This document shows, one piece after another, positions 20,170-30,413 of a DNA stretch of 64,000 nucleotides; the first letter of the stretch is position 1; each line of letters opens with the position of its first letter. The stretch is from Balamuthia mandrillaris (lineage: Eukaryota > Discosea > Longamoebia > Balamuthiidae): positions 35,001 through 99,000 of the forward strand of contig JAVKOQ010000028.1 in NCBI GenBank assembly GCA_031835245.1, in the 5' to 3' direction. The translations under genes were made by a program, and so were the position numbers. Under the pieces are notes generated by a model. The model searched no databases, was not told the DNA's origin, and saw only the letters and a list, made by a program, of their open reading frames with translations.

Positions 20170-20273
20170 AGAAAGAAAAGATGGTAAAGTCAGAATGGAA
20201 GAAAAGAGTGAAAGAGGAAAGAGAGGGAAGCCTACGATGAAGGCAAGCAAGCAAGCAATCGAAAAAAAAAGAG

Positions 20274-21748
20274 TTATTGCAACAAACATCGTTGTGATAG
20301 GTCTCCCTTCTTCTTCCTTTTCGTTTTGCCTCGTTTGTTGTTGGTGGTGTTGTGCAACAAGCGAATGCCTCTCCGTTGCAACGCGGCAGGAGAGGGGACA
20401 TGGTTCGGTCTAACATGCGAACGGGCACCAAACGGACACATGGCGGTCCCCAAGAGCGTTTCAACCAGTGTTTCCACATTTTCTCCTGTCTTTGCACTGT
20501 TTAAAGCATTATCAGTTGGTTAAAACGATGAAACGAGAAAGAACAAGAACAATGTCAGGAAGCAAAAGCAAGGAAGACCTGGTGCGAATATGAGCCCATG
20601 CTGCCCACTCTTTGGCTGCGCGCAATGCGGTCTCCTCGTCCACCTGATTCTCTTCCAGCAAGTCGCACTTGGTGCCGACCAAGAAGCGAACGCCCTTTGA
20701 CGGTGAGCAGTCCTGCCTCACCCAGCCCAAAGCGCGCTCCAAGCCCGTCAGTGACTCCTTGTCGGTGGTGTCATAGCACACAACGAAGGCATGAACGTTT
20801 CTGCTTAGGTATGCAGAAAGGGATTGAGGGAGCATTCCAGAACCTAAGAGATAGACAAGAGGAGGGACAGGCGAACGTGAGAGAGAAGTCGCGAGAGCGC
20901 GAGAGAAGCAAACCAATAGAGTCCCACATCTTCAACTGCAGTGACAACAAAAGAGGAGAAGAAGAGAGGTAAGATAAACAATAACAGATCAGAAAGGAGA
21001 GGAACAAGCAGGAGAACAGAGCAAGCAAGAAAACGACGACAAGTACGTAACAACTGGTAGAATCTATTGAGAGTGTATACTTACCGCAATGCGCTGACCT
21101 TGAGCCTCACGAATGCGAACCCTAATGTCAGCCCCGATGGTGTTGTGGTGGTGGTGAGGGTCGTAGCCTTGGCCCGCCATGCGAAGAAACAAGCACGTTT
21201 TGCCGATACCGGCCTTGTTGCCTGTCTCAACGCAACCCCCAAAGAAATAATACGGTTGATGATGGAGGAAAGAAAGACGCACGTTAACAAGAGAAGACGG
21301 TACCAAAGATAACCACGTTTATGGAGGCATCATATCTGGTGTCGGGAAAGGCAGGCAAGGGGGTCAAAGGAGGATTCGTCTTCCACTCCCTTGCGCTCTT
21401 TCTGAGCCACCCCATGTAACGCTGCTTCCAAAGGCCTTGCTCCTCTTCCTCTTCTTCTTTCTTCTGTGTGTACTCCTCCTCTTTATCTTCGGGCGAAACT
21501 TTCTCCGCTTCTTCTTGTTCTTCTTCTGGTCGCTCTGCCCAAGAAGGATGACCCAAAGGTCGCCACAAGGCATCCTGGCGGGAGAGGCGAGCAAAGAAGC
21601 AGCACGCCAGGCTCACGTTGCACAGATCCTCCGCCGTCTCCAAGTAGCTCAGCACGTGGAACCACACCTCCGCTGGCAGCAACGCTGCACCACCGGGACA
21701 TTCCGTACGTTCTTCACCTCCGTCCTCCTCTCTCGAGCGCTTCTTCAT
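20274..21748 (-). CDS. F-box domain fused to a Ras/Rab-like GTPase with C-terminal CaaX
   Basis: Exons 21748-21304, 21221-21085, 20935-20914, 20843-20579 and 20496-20274 total 363 residues in frame. Residues about 20-65 are an F-box (LLPAEVWFHVLSYLETAEDL, then CNVSLACCFFARL). An acidic linker follows. The GTPase begins INVVIFGNKAGIGKT (P-loop, about 143-157), then TIGAD (G2), KMWDSIG (G3, WDTAG variant), FLVGTKCDL (G4, TKxD as in Rho) and SAKTGENVETL (G5). The C-terminus has a polybasic stretch (KRGKTKRKKKG) and ends CLLQ, a prenylation CaaX box. It may be a membrane-tethered SCF substrate receptor under GTP control (inference). The fusion rests on phase-consistent splicing inside the P-loop. 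Confidence 0.8.
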
Positions 21749-22075
21749 TCAGCTTTTGTTCTTCTGCAAAAGTCAGCTGAGAGGTTAACCTCTTCAGGGA
21801 AGAGAGGCATACTACCCACAATAGTAAATAGCAGGTGGTTCCCTTGCCTATTTTTCTGGTTGCGTGGCAGAGTGTTCCATCACACACAAGCAAAACTTAA
21901 CATCAGCTCCTTCCTTCACTCGGTGTGGATTCCCTTTCTGTCTCTCTGAAGCCCAGGTCGAATCCTACCGTCGTTGTGGAGTTTTTTATTTTGCGTGCAT
22001 GGATGGATGGATGGATGGTCATTATGCAAAGGGGATGTTTTTCTTCCTCTATCTCTCGCGCACAAGAACCAGGAG

Positions 22076-22116
<41 letters not shown>

Positions 22117-22136
22117 GAGACAGAGAGAGAGAGACA

Positions 22137-22182
<46 letters not shown>

Positions 22183-22193
22183 GAGAGAGAGAC

Positions 22194-22254
<61 letters not shown>

Positions 22255-22344
22255 CGGAGAGAGAGAGAGACAGAGAGAGAGAGACAGAGAGAGAGAGAGA
22301 CAGAGAGAGAGACAGAGAGAGAGACAGAGAGAGAGAGAGAGACA

Positions 22345-22394
<50 letters not shown>

Positions 22395-22400
22395 GAGACA

Positions 22401-22444
<44 letters not shown>

Positions 22445-23090
22445 CAGAGAGAGAGACAGAGAGACAGAGAGACAGAGAGACAGAGAGAGAGAGGAGAAAT
22501 GAAAGGGGTTGAGAAAGAATGGGAAACGCAGGTTTGTTGTGTGAACTTGATTCGTTTATTTTGTAGATTGCAGGAATAAAAGGAGAAAGAAGAAAGGGAG
22601 AACAAAAAAAGAGAAGAGAAAGCTCACCCCAACCAAAGGCTGCAAAACAAAGAGGAAGCAGGTCCGGTGGAGCGGCCGGCAACCAAAAAGGAAAGGTGCA
22701 GCAAAGCTTGCCCACAGCAGATGCGGATGGCAGCTTTTTCTTTGGAAGGGATAATGGAAAAATAAAGAAAACGTAAAAAAGTGAGAGAAGATCCACAGGT
22801 TAACAGATTTTCGTCATTTCTCTCTCTTGATGCAAGTCGAAAGAACGAAGAAGATGAAGAAGGAAGTAAACCAGAATAGAGTAAGCGTTGAAGGTGGGAG
22901 GCCGGAGGGAGGGCATGCTTGCGGCTAGGAGAGAAAGATTGAAGGAGATTGAGGCGTTGGTGGGCTCAGGGGCGGCCTTGGAGGCGGCGTCTAAACAAGA
23001 AAGAACAAAAAAAAAGACAAAGAGATTAGACCACGATGACATTCAACAAGGTGGAAGTTGGATGGTGGTGTCGGTGGATTGGATATCGTT
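21749..23090. other. Gene-poor region with a large GA/CA array
   Basis: Contains the GACAGAGAGA array (22078-22494) and, leftward at about 22600-23042, two short open stretches with somewhat protein-like composition (LFVFFFVLSCLDAASK and FWLPAAPPDLLPLCFAAFGW). They could be terminal exons or 3' UTR of the SR-protein gene. No family was recognised and no confident start, so no CDS is called. Confidence 0.4.
22078..22494. repeat. GA array with regularly spaced CA interruptions
   Basis: About 415 bases of (GA)n broken by ACAGAGAGA units every 8-20 bases. Open in several frames only because of the repeat. Confidence 0.95.
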
Positions 23091-24006
23091 TTAGTCGCGG
23101 TCCTGGGCATCCTCGTTTTCTGCAGCACCGGCAGAGGTGGTAGTAGAGGCGTCGGCGGAGGCATCATCGCGTGGCTTGCTTTCTTCGGTGGCAGCAGCAT
23201 CTTCGCGAGCAGGAGAAGGAGACTTGGATACCCCTCCTCCAGAACGGGAAGGAGAGTCCGATCCCTCTCGTCTGGTCTTCTTTCGTTCTGGGCTACGTGA
23301 GGCGGAGCGAGAACGCGGAGAATGCGATCGGGATCGAGGAGAGGCGGATCTAGATCGTGGGGTGGGGGATCTCGACCTCTTTCTTGCCATTGGGCTCCTG
23401 GACCGCTCCCTCACAGGACTTCCGGAGTAGGAACGGCGGTGAGGAGAGGGCGATCTGGAGTAAGGAGAGCGGGAGCGGGAGTAAGAGCGACGGCGAGGAG
23501 AGGGAGAGCGAGAGTAGGAGCGGCGGTAGCGAGAGTAACGAGGAGATGGAGAGCGTGAGCGAGAGTAGGAGCGGCGAGAGCGTGAACGAGGAGATGGAGA
23601 GCGAGAGTAGCGGCCTCTGCCATAACGACCACGGCCATAGTCGGGAGGCTCGCGGCACTCCCTGGCCCAATGGCCGGGTCGGCCACAGCGGAAGCAGGTG
23701 TCTCTATCTCTGTCACGGCGAGTGCCTTTGGCCCACTCCACTGCTATTCTAGATCCAAGTAGCGAAGCACCTGCAAAAAAAAAAGTAGAGAGCCAAGATG
23801 AACTAATGTGTTTAAAAAATCAAGAAGGAAAAAACCGTACCATCTAAGTCGTAAAGAGCGTCTTCCGCATCCCTTTTGTCTTCAAACTCCACAAAGCCAT
23901 AACCGACCTTCACATCACAACGTACGATGCGGCCGTACTTGTAGAACAAATCTTCCAGGTCCCTAGGACGTGCGTCCGAAGGGAGTCTTCCAATGAATAA
24001 CGCCAT
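23091..24006 (-). CDS. SR splicing factor: RRM, CCHC zinc knuckle, RS domain
   Basis: Exons 24006-23841 and 23770-23091 give 281 residues. [20 protein letters not shown] opens an RRM (RNP2 LFIGRL; RNP1 GYGFVEFE). After the splice, [11 protein letters not shown] ends the RRM, and [18 protein letters not shown] is a C-x2-C-x4-H-x4-C knuckle. The rest is a long Arg/Ser domain with RSPSPR-type repeats. The architecture equals SRSF7/9G8 and plant RSZ proteins, which bind exonic enhancers, recruit U1/U2AF and link to mRNA export in the nucleus. The acidic C-terminal 40 residues are less typical. Confidence 0.9.
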
Positions 24007-24773
24007 GAGTTTGGGTGAGTGCGCGCGTGTGTGTATGTGCTTTTGATTGTTTTTTTTTTTTTGAGAAAAACTTCCTTTGGGGCGGCAGTGTTGTCTGCTT
24101 TGCGTGTGTGAAAAAAACGTGGAAGGGAAGAATACGTGCTTTTTCATTTTTCCGGCGCCGGAGCATTTTTTGATTGGTAGATACCAACTCCGTTTTTCCG
24201 ATTCAGTAGGATTTCCGAACAGTCCCTGCTTTGTTGTCGACATAAGACCCCATTATTTTGTTGTATGTAGAAATTTCGATTTTTGATTGGCTTTTTGAAT
24301 TTTTTTTTTCAAACCAAAGTGGTGCATTTCTCAGTGTTCCCCGCGGTTGCAGTTATTTTTTTTTACAATGGTGTTTGACGCTCATCGGTGGGGCGTTAGG
24401 TGCTGGAATCGGCATCCGGCTTTATGCTTGCTAGCATTTACATTGCTTTTGGGGGTTGAACGCACATGTAGCGGTGCCTCTCTCCAAATCGACCATTGTG
24501 GGCATTGCTCTGGGCGGCTATGTCGTCACTTGCCGAATTAGGCGTCCTGTTGGTGATCGACTTCTCCTCTACTACCGTTAAGTCCTTGCCAGGGATGGCC
24601 TAGCTGATGGTGTGTTCAGCTTCTATGAAAGAGACTAGCCGGGAGGGTTACTCACCGGACAAATTAAGCCTTTGTGTCCTGGACGTGAATGGCTGGCTTG
24701 TGTCTAATTTATTTGTTGTTTTGTTATCCACCCCAAAACGAAAAACATAAAAACACTTGCAGTTCTTCAAAAG
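24007..24773. other. Intergenic region with a possible decayed short gene
   Basis: Contains a TGTCGACA site (24235-24242) upstream of the leftward SR gene. At about 24355-24580 on the plus strand one frame reads LTLIGGALGAGIGIRLYA, a stop, then STIVGIALGGYVVTCRIRRP and YY R-stop. It resembles a small two-helix membrane protein interrupted once. An unrecognised short intron could remove the stop; evidence is too weak for a CDS. Confidence 0.3.
24235..24242. promoter_or_regulatory. TGTCGACA site upstream of the SR-protein gene
   Basis: Exact 8-base palindrome about 230 bases upstream of the SR gene start codon; one of the recurrent sites in this window. Confidence 0.4.
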
Positions 24774-25550
24774 ATGAAACCCACAAAGCAAAAGTCGTTG
24801 AAACAAGAACTATCGGCCATCACAGACGCAAGAAACGGTATTCCTTCGTTGCAAATAACAGTTGAAATGAAAAAGTACAGTCTATGAAGAAGCATGACTG
24901 ACAGAGCGTCCTCTTCTTCCATTACCAAAGGCACACCGAGTGACCATTTGCGGTGTGCGGAAACGCTTCAAAAGATAGTGGGCAACATATTGGCTAACCC
25001 TTTCGACCCAAAGTACCGCACCATACGCACCAGTGCTGCGCCTTTCCAGAAACACGTGGCACCCTTTCCTTCTGCCCTCAACTTTCTGCGTTCTGTTGGT
25101 TTTGTTACAAGGGTACCCCTGCTATCCCCCGTTCTCTTTGTTATCTTGTACTCTTTGCTTCTGTTCTCATTTCACTTTTTTCCTACCTTTCTCCTTCTCT
25201 TCTATGCTTCACTTCTTCTCGTTCTTTTTTTCTTTCAACACTCTTCTTGCTCCTCTATTTGTTTTTTCTCACGTGCTCTCGTTCTCCTGTCCTCCCACTT
25301 TCTCTTCCATTCCCATCAACAGGTGGTGGAGTTTCGCCAAGTGATAACAATAGAAGGCGCAGATGACATAGCCTCCATCCAACAAAAACTTGAAGAGGCT
25401 CAACTAGTGTTAGCAGAGATGATCACTTCTTTTCACGAAAGGGATGAGCGACACAAGAAGGAAGAAGAGCGTCGGAAAAACGAGGACGAGGTCGAAAGAC
25501 AGAGAATCCTTCAAATCATTGAAGACAACAAACAACGAAGAAAAGGATGA
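24774..25550 (+). CDS. PUB-domain protein
   Basis: Exons 24774-24837, 24907-25112 and 25323-25550 give 165 residues; the start could instead be ATG 24895. CAETLQKIVGNILANPFDPK, YRTIR...PFQKHV and NFLRSVGFV form a PUB domain, the p97/VCP-binding fold of PNGase, UBXD1 and HOIP. After it, about 60 residues of charged helix (ASIQQKLEEAQLVLAEMI, then KKEEERRKNEDEVERQ) end the protein. It probably docks on the p97 C-terminal tail in ubiquitin-dependent degradation (family knowledge). No catalytic domain is attached. Confidence 0.75.
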
Positions 25551-25635
25551 AAGAGCAGAAGAGTAAATAAAGAAAAAGACTTATTCACAAAACTAACCCA
25601 AAATAAACCTGTTTCGTTGTTATGTGTTCCTGTTC

Positions 25636-26893
25636 TCATTCACAGCCACATCCCTTCTTGCCAGCTCTGTTGTTGGCAGCGCCTCCCTCTGGACCACGAC
25701 CTAATTGCACTTTGCCGCCACCACCGCCACCGCTTCTGGATGGAGGAGCAGTGCTGCCGCTCGTTTTGGCTTCTTGTTTGATAAGTTCCCGGGCTAAAGC
25801 CTCAAAAGCTTTTTGTTGAAATACCAAGATGGAAATAAAGGATGAGTTAGGATGCAACTGGCCATACAACGAACAAAAACAAATGAAAAGAAGAACGAAG
25901 AACGAAGAATGAATGGAGAATGAATAAGACTAAAAGAAAGCAGAACAAATAAATACCTTCATGGACACCAGTGCCATCTTTAGCAGATGTTTCAAGAAAG
26001 AGGGCATTTACGCTCTCTGCCAGTTTCTTTCCGTCCCGAGGAGATACCACTCGTTTACCTTCCAGATCCGTCTTTGTGCCGACAAAGAGCTTGACAGCGG
26101 TGGCCTCGGCCTTGGTGTCGATCTCGGGCGCCCACAGGGTGCTCACACTGTTGAAGGTGCCTTGGTCGGTGACGTCGTAGACGACGATCACGCCTTTTGC
26201 TCCTCGATAGTAACTGCTGGTGATGGTACGGAACCTCTCTTGTCCTATAGTACCAAGAAGAAAAGTACAAGGATAGAAGAGAGAAAGCGAGAATAGGAGG
26301 AAGACATTCGGGGTGAGCGAAATGCAAATGCAGTGGCGAGAGCAGAAAAGAAGCAGAGAGAGAGAGAGAGAGAGAGAGAAACGAAAGAGGAGGATAAGGA
26401 ACCAGCAGTGTCCCAAATTTGCAGCTTAACAGTCTTGCCGTCCACTTGAATGGTTTTAATCTTAAAGTCAACACCGATGGTGCTTATGTAGGATTCCGTG
26501 AATACGTCATCCTTTTATGGCACACCGGTTAATCATGTTCGAAAAAGTTCAGGCAAAAAAAGTGTTTGGGAGTACCGTAAACTTCAGCATCAAGCTGGTC
26601 TTGCCAACGCCGCTGTCCCCAATGATGAGCAGCTTGAACATATAATCTGTCGACCTATCGTTGGACACAACACCCACACACTTTGAATCAAACACCCACC
26701 CGTACACAAGGAAAGAAGAACGATGCCACAGGTCTGTACGTACTCTCTGTCTTGCATTCTTTTCTCTCTTGTTGGCAACCACTACCTGAATTGGCGGTAT
26801 TAATATTGCCACTACGGCCGCCCCCTGTGCTTATTGCTCCTTCTGCTGCCGCTACTCTTTTTTTTTTTCAGACATACACCGATTTTTTGCGGA
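25636..26893 (-). CDS. Rab-family small GTPase
   Basis: Exons 26646-26576, 26511-26403, 26244-25957 and 25808-25636 carry the G domain: [18 protein letters not shown] (P-loop), [12 protein letters not shown] (effector region), [20 protein letters not shown] (RabF motifs), GTKTDL (G4 with T for N) and [10 protein letters not shown] (G5). The C-terminus is Gly-rich and ends CGCE, near a double-Cys prenylation signal. It is closest in feel to the Rab1/Rab8 group, acting in vesicle traffic. The N-terminal exon (about 26893-26779) reads MSE, then an 11-A run, then [13 protein letters not shown]; the run leaves the ATG one base out of frame with the rest, so the start is unsettled. Confidence 0.85.
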
Positions 26894-27170
26894 CATGCCT
26901 GAAAACTAAAAAACCAAACATACGTAAGCTTTCCTAGGAAAGGTGAAAAGTGACATCATCATTTCCCTCTTTTTCTCCGAAACTTCGAGCTTCGGAGAAA
27001 AAGAGTGACTTGGAGACTCGAAGTGGGCCGAGAAGCAAGAGAGCAAAGATGACCAAAAACCCAAGTGCTTTACTTCCGCCGCGGACGCTTTTGTGTTTGT
27101 GAGTAACAAAGAAAGAAATAGCGTTATCTTAATCCAAGGGTGAACGCCTGGGAAAACTTTTTAACAAACA
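26894..27170. other. Divergent promoter region with a strong hairpin
   Basis: Separates the Rab and DUF4326 genes. Holds the perfect 15-bp hairpin at 26967-27005 and a short second GACTCGAAG motif near 27016. No ORF. Confidence 0.6.
26967..27005. promoter_or_regulatory. Perfect 15-bp inverted repeat (hairpin)
   Basis: CTCTTTTTCTCCGAA (26967-26981) and TTCGGAGAAAAAGAG (26991-27005) are exact complements with a 9-base spacer ACTTCGAGC that itself contains TTCGA. It sits between divergent promoters, so a paired binding site or a 5' leader structure is possible. Confidence 0.6.
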
Positions 27171-27880
27171 ATGAAACGGTCGCTCCCCGTCTCACACGCC
27201 CTGGCCGAAAAGAAGCTTCCCGTGGTGGTTCGCATCCAACGCAAGGACGGCAGGGTGGTGCAGGACTGCGACGTCTACATCGGCCGGGCCTGCTACCGGG
27301 GCGGCTGGAGCCTGCCCCAAAGCAAGTGGTACAACCCGTTCACCGCCAAGAAGTGCGGCTCGGTGGGGGGCTGCGTGCAGCGGTTCGAGGAGTATGCCAG
27401 GGCGTCCCCGGAGCTAATGGGGGCTTTGGGGGAGTTGGTGGGGAAACGGCTGGGCTGTTGGTGCAAAACCACACCCTCCAAACCTTGTCATGGTAGGTTT
27501 AGGCTCTTTGTCCTTCTCCTATTGCCTTCTTCGTGTTTTTGGTTTGTTTTCCTTACTTTATTTTTTTAAAAAAAAAACCAGGAGACGTGCTTGTGAAACT
27601 GGTGAGAGAAATGCTGGAGGAAGCAGAAGCACCCAACCAAAAGGAAGAAGAGCAGAAGCAGGAGGGAGAGAAAACGGAAGAAGGAGAAACCCCAAAGGCG
27701 AAACAGGGGCCAACAACGAAAAAGAGAAAGGTACAAGAGCATGAAGGTGCAGAAGACAAGCAAGAGACGAAAGCCCCCGCCGCAACCATCCCCAGGGGAG
27801 AGAAGCAAACGAAAAGAGAGGAAAAGGAGAAGGAAAGAAGGATGAAGAAAAGATTTCAAGGAAGCACCAAGATGGAATGA
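27171..27880 (+). CDS. DUF4326-domain protein with a lysine/glutamate-rich tail
   Basis: Exons 27171-27492 and 27582-27880 give 206 residues. The N-terminal 125 residues match the DUF4326 pattern: PVVVRIQRKDGRVVQDCDVY, IGRACYRGGWSLPQSKWYNP, and the ending LGCWCKTTPSKPCHGDVLVK. The conserved Cys and His there (CWC...CHGD) suggest a metal or active site, but the family has no assigned activity that I know of. The tail of about 80 residues is charged, with a nuclear-localisation-like KKRK. The domain is common in bacteria and large DNA viruses, so ancient lateral transfer is possible; the intron inside the CHG codon shows it is established in the host. Confidence 0.75.
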
Positions 27881-28536
27881 ACTGCTGTCAGGTGACTTTT
27901 TGTTGTTCTGTATTGGTTGTATTGGGGGAGACGTATTGTATTGATGCCCCGACCCGACCCGAAGCGCGACAATGAGGGTGACATCAGCCGTACCTCCCCT
28001 TTTGGAGGGCGGAACATAGGAGAAACTCCAGCGGGATCAGTGCAACGAAAACGGGCAAATCACGTCCAATTTAACCCAAGAAAAAAAAAACTTGTCCCTT
28101 CCTTGGCTACTTTGTTTTTTTTTTTTCGTTGTCGTGAAAGAAAGCAAGCAAGCATAGCAAGGCCAGCGGTAGTGGCCTTACAGGAAAGCCTTTTTTTTTT
28201 TGCTTGCTTGGCTTCTTTTTGTGATTCGGGTTGTTGTTCTCTATCTCTCTCTATCGATCTTTTTTTTTTTTCAACAAACCCCCCGCGCTTTGGTTGAATG
28301 CATTTGTACGTCGCGAACAGCCAAAGGAATCCTTAGCATCCCTCCCCCTGCGACCTATCTCTCTTTCGTCTTTTCAACCCTCACTACCGAGAGAGAGGGA
28401 GAGAGATCCAGTGTTACTCTTCTTTTTTTTTCCCCTACCTCCGTTTCGAACAACAAAAAGTCCGTCAATCTTTTCTCGTACTACCTTTTTTTTTTCTTTG
28501 CCTTCTGCCTTCTTCCTTCTTCTTTCGATCGCCGCT
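27881..28536. other. Intergenic region upstream of the decarboxylase gene
   Basis: 656 bases with CT-rich leader sequence close to the start codon at 28537, a CCCGACCCGACCCGA triplet repeat near 27949, and poly-T runs. No supportable gene. Confidence 0.4.
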
Positions 28537-28859
28537 ATGAAACATCTCCCAAGAAAGCGCAAAGAATGGAAGGTCCACGAACGCTTTGCTCTTGATCAAG
28601 AAGAGCTGCTCTTAGAAAGTACTCTTCTCTCTCTCTCTCTCTCTCTCTCTCGTTCATTTAAAAAAAAGGCTCACGTGAATCAAAAAAACGAAGCGTTTGC
28701 TTGTACTCTCGGATGGCACATTCCTTCTCGCCTAGGCAACATGTTTCTTTTGGAGCATCATCTTTGCTTCTACTCCAAGATTCTGCAAAACAAGACGCAG
28801 GTTCTCTCTCGTCTATCGCCTCTCTTTCATCTCTCCCATCGCATCTCTCTTTCTCTCTT

Positions 28860-28893
<34 letters not shown>

Positions 28894-30382
28894 CTCTGTC
28901 CGTCTCTCTCCTTTCTCTTTCTCATTGTTTTTGTATAAAAGCGAAAAGTACGGTTAGAGGACATCACCGAGATTAGAAAAGTGCACGGCGGCGTTCGTGG
29001 CGGAGCTACCGGTTGGTATGGTATTAGCATTTTTGTGAAGAAGCCCCAACCTTCCGGCCCACAAGAGGAGAAGGTTTGTTTTTGCCGCTGTACTTATCCT
29101 TCCTTCTTCCTTCTTGAGGTTATGTGCTTTGGGTCCTTGCGTTCTGACCGTTTCTTGTCTCATGGGTGCAGCTTACCTTCTGGTCGTTCAAGATTCCTAG
29201 AGACAGAGTCTATGATCTTCTTATGCTTCACTGGCAAAAGAAAATGAAAGAGCTAAACAGAGAGGGCCATACCCATCACCTTCATCACGACCACCACCAT
29301 GACGACTACGAAGAGGACCAAGAAATGGAGGATGAACAAGAGGGTGAAGAGGCCGAAGATGCAGACTACGAAGGCGACCAAGACGATGATGAAGATGATG
29401 AAGAAGGAGAAGAATCCACGCCTGGAAGCGCAAGCGATGCAGAGGCTATTGACATTGAAGACGTTCTCGACATGGAACCTGCTGAGTTAGCCTACCGACA
29501 CAACAATAACGAAGGAGATGGAGAAGAGTTGGAAGAGGAAGGAGAGGGAGAGGGAGCGGGAACAGCTCTCGAAATGGACGAAGACGAATTTTTAGACTTT
29601 CTGACGGGCACCACCAGGCTCTATACTCACCTCAAAAAAGGAGCGCAGCTGATGTACGCTCTCTCCGCTGCGGATGAGTGTTGGAGCGACCTCGAAGACG
29701 AGATACAAGCTTCCTCGAGCATGGACCCAACGGAAATGTTGGAAAGCAGTCAACATACTCAACCTTATAATCCTCAGAAGCAACAAGACCACAACAACTC
29801 GAACAAACGGTTTTCAGATTACTCTATTCCGACCATTCGGGAGGAGGTATTATCAGAGCCAGAGGCGGAGACAACTTCTGCCTCATTGACATTGACACCA
29901 ACGCAATCTGTCACTCGCCCTCGCAGTCGCAGCAGAGTTGCTCCCTGGAAGAAGCGGACCTCAGGTGACAAAGTTCCAACTTCCTCCTCAGCGACGACGC
30001 TTTCCTTGTTTTCTGGCTCGGGCAAGCATCACTCCTATTTGTCGGACTCTGGAGAACAACGAAACGGAGCCTCTTCCATGAAGCTCAAGTCCACGAAGAA
30101 TGACAAGCAGCAGAACGGTAACGACTCACTTGGTGTGCTCAAGCTGACTGTATTGGAAGGAAGAAAGTTTCCGAAGAACCTCAAAGGTATAGACATCTTT
30201 TGGACGTTGTTAACCTTTTCTTGTGCTTACCATTGCTTCCTGTGATGTTTGTCCTATTAGGTCCCGTAAGTCCATTCGTGGTGGTTGAGTTTGGCGATCT
30301 TCGCAAAGAGACCAAGCCTGTGCGGCGTAACCGTACGCCGAAATGGAACAAAACATTACACATGTACGCTTTTCATCTAGAT

Positions 30383-30413
<31 letters not shown>

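Noticed and set aside
21903-22605. Long ORFs rich in Ser/Leu or Arg/Glu over the GA array
   Set aside because: Open only because a dinucleotide-type repeat lacks stops in several frames on both strands.
22600-23042. Possible minus-strand membrane-protein exons downstream of the SR gene
   Set aside because: Composition is protein-like, but no start, family or consistent splice chain was found; probably 3' UTR.
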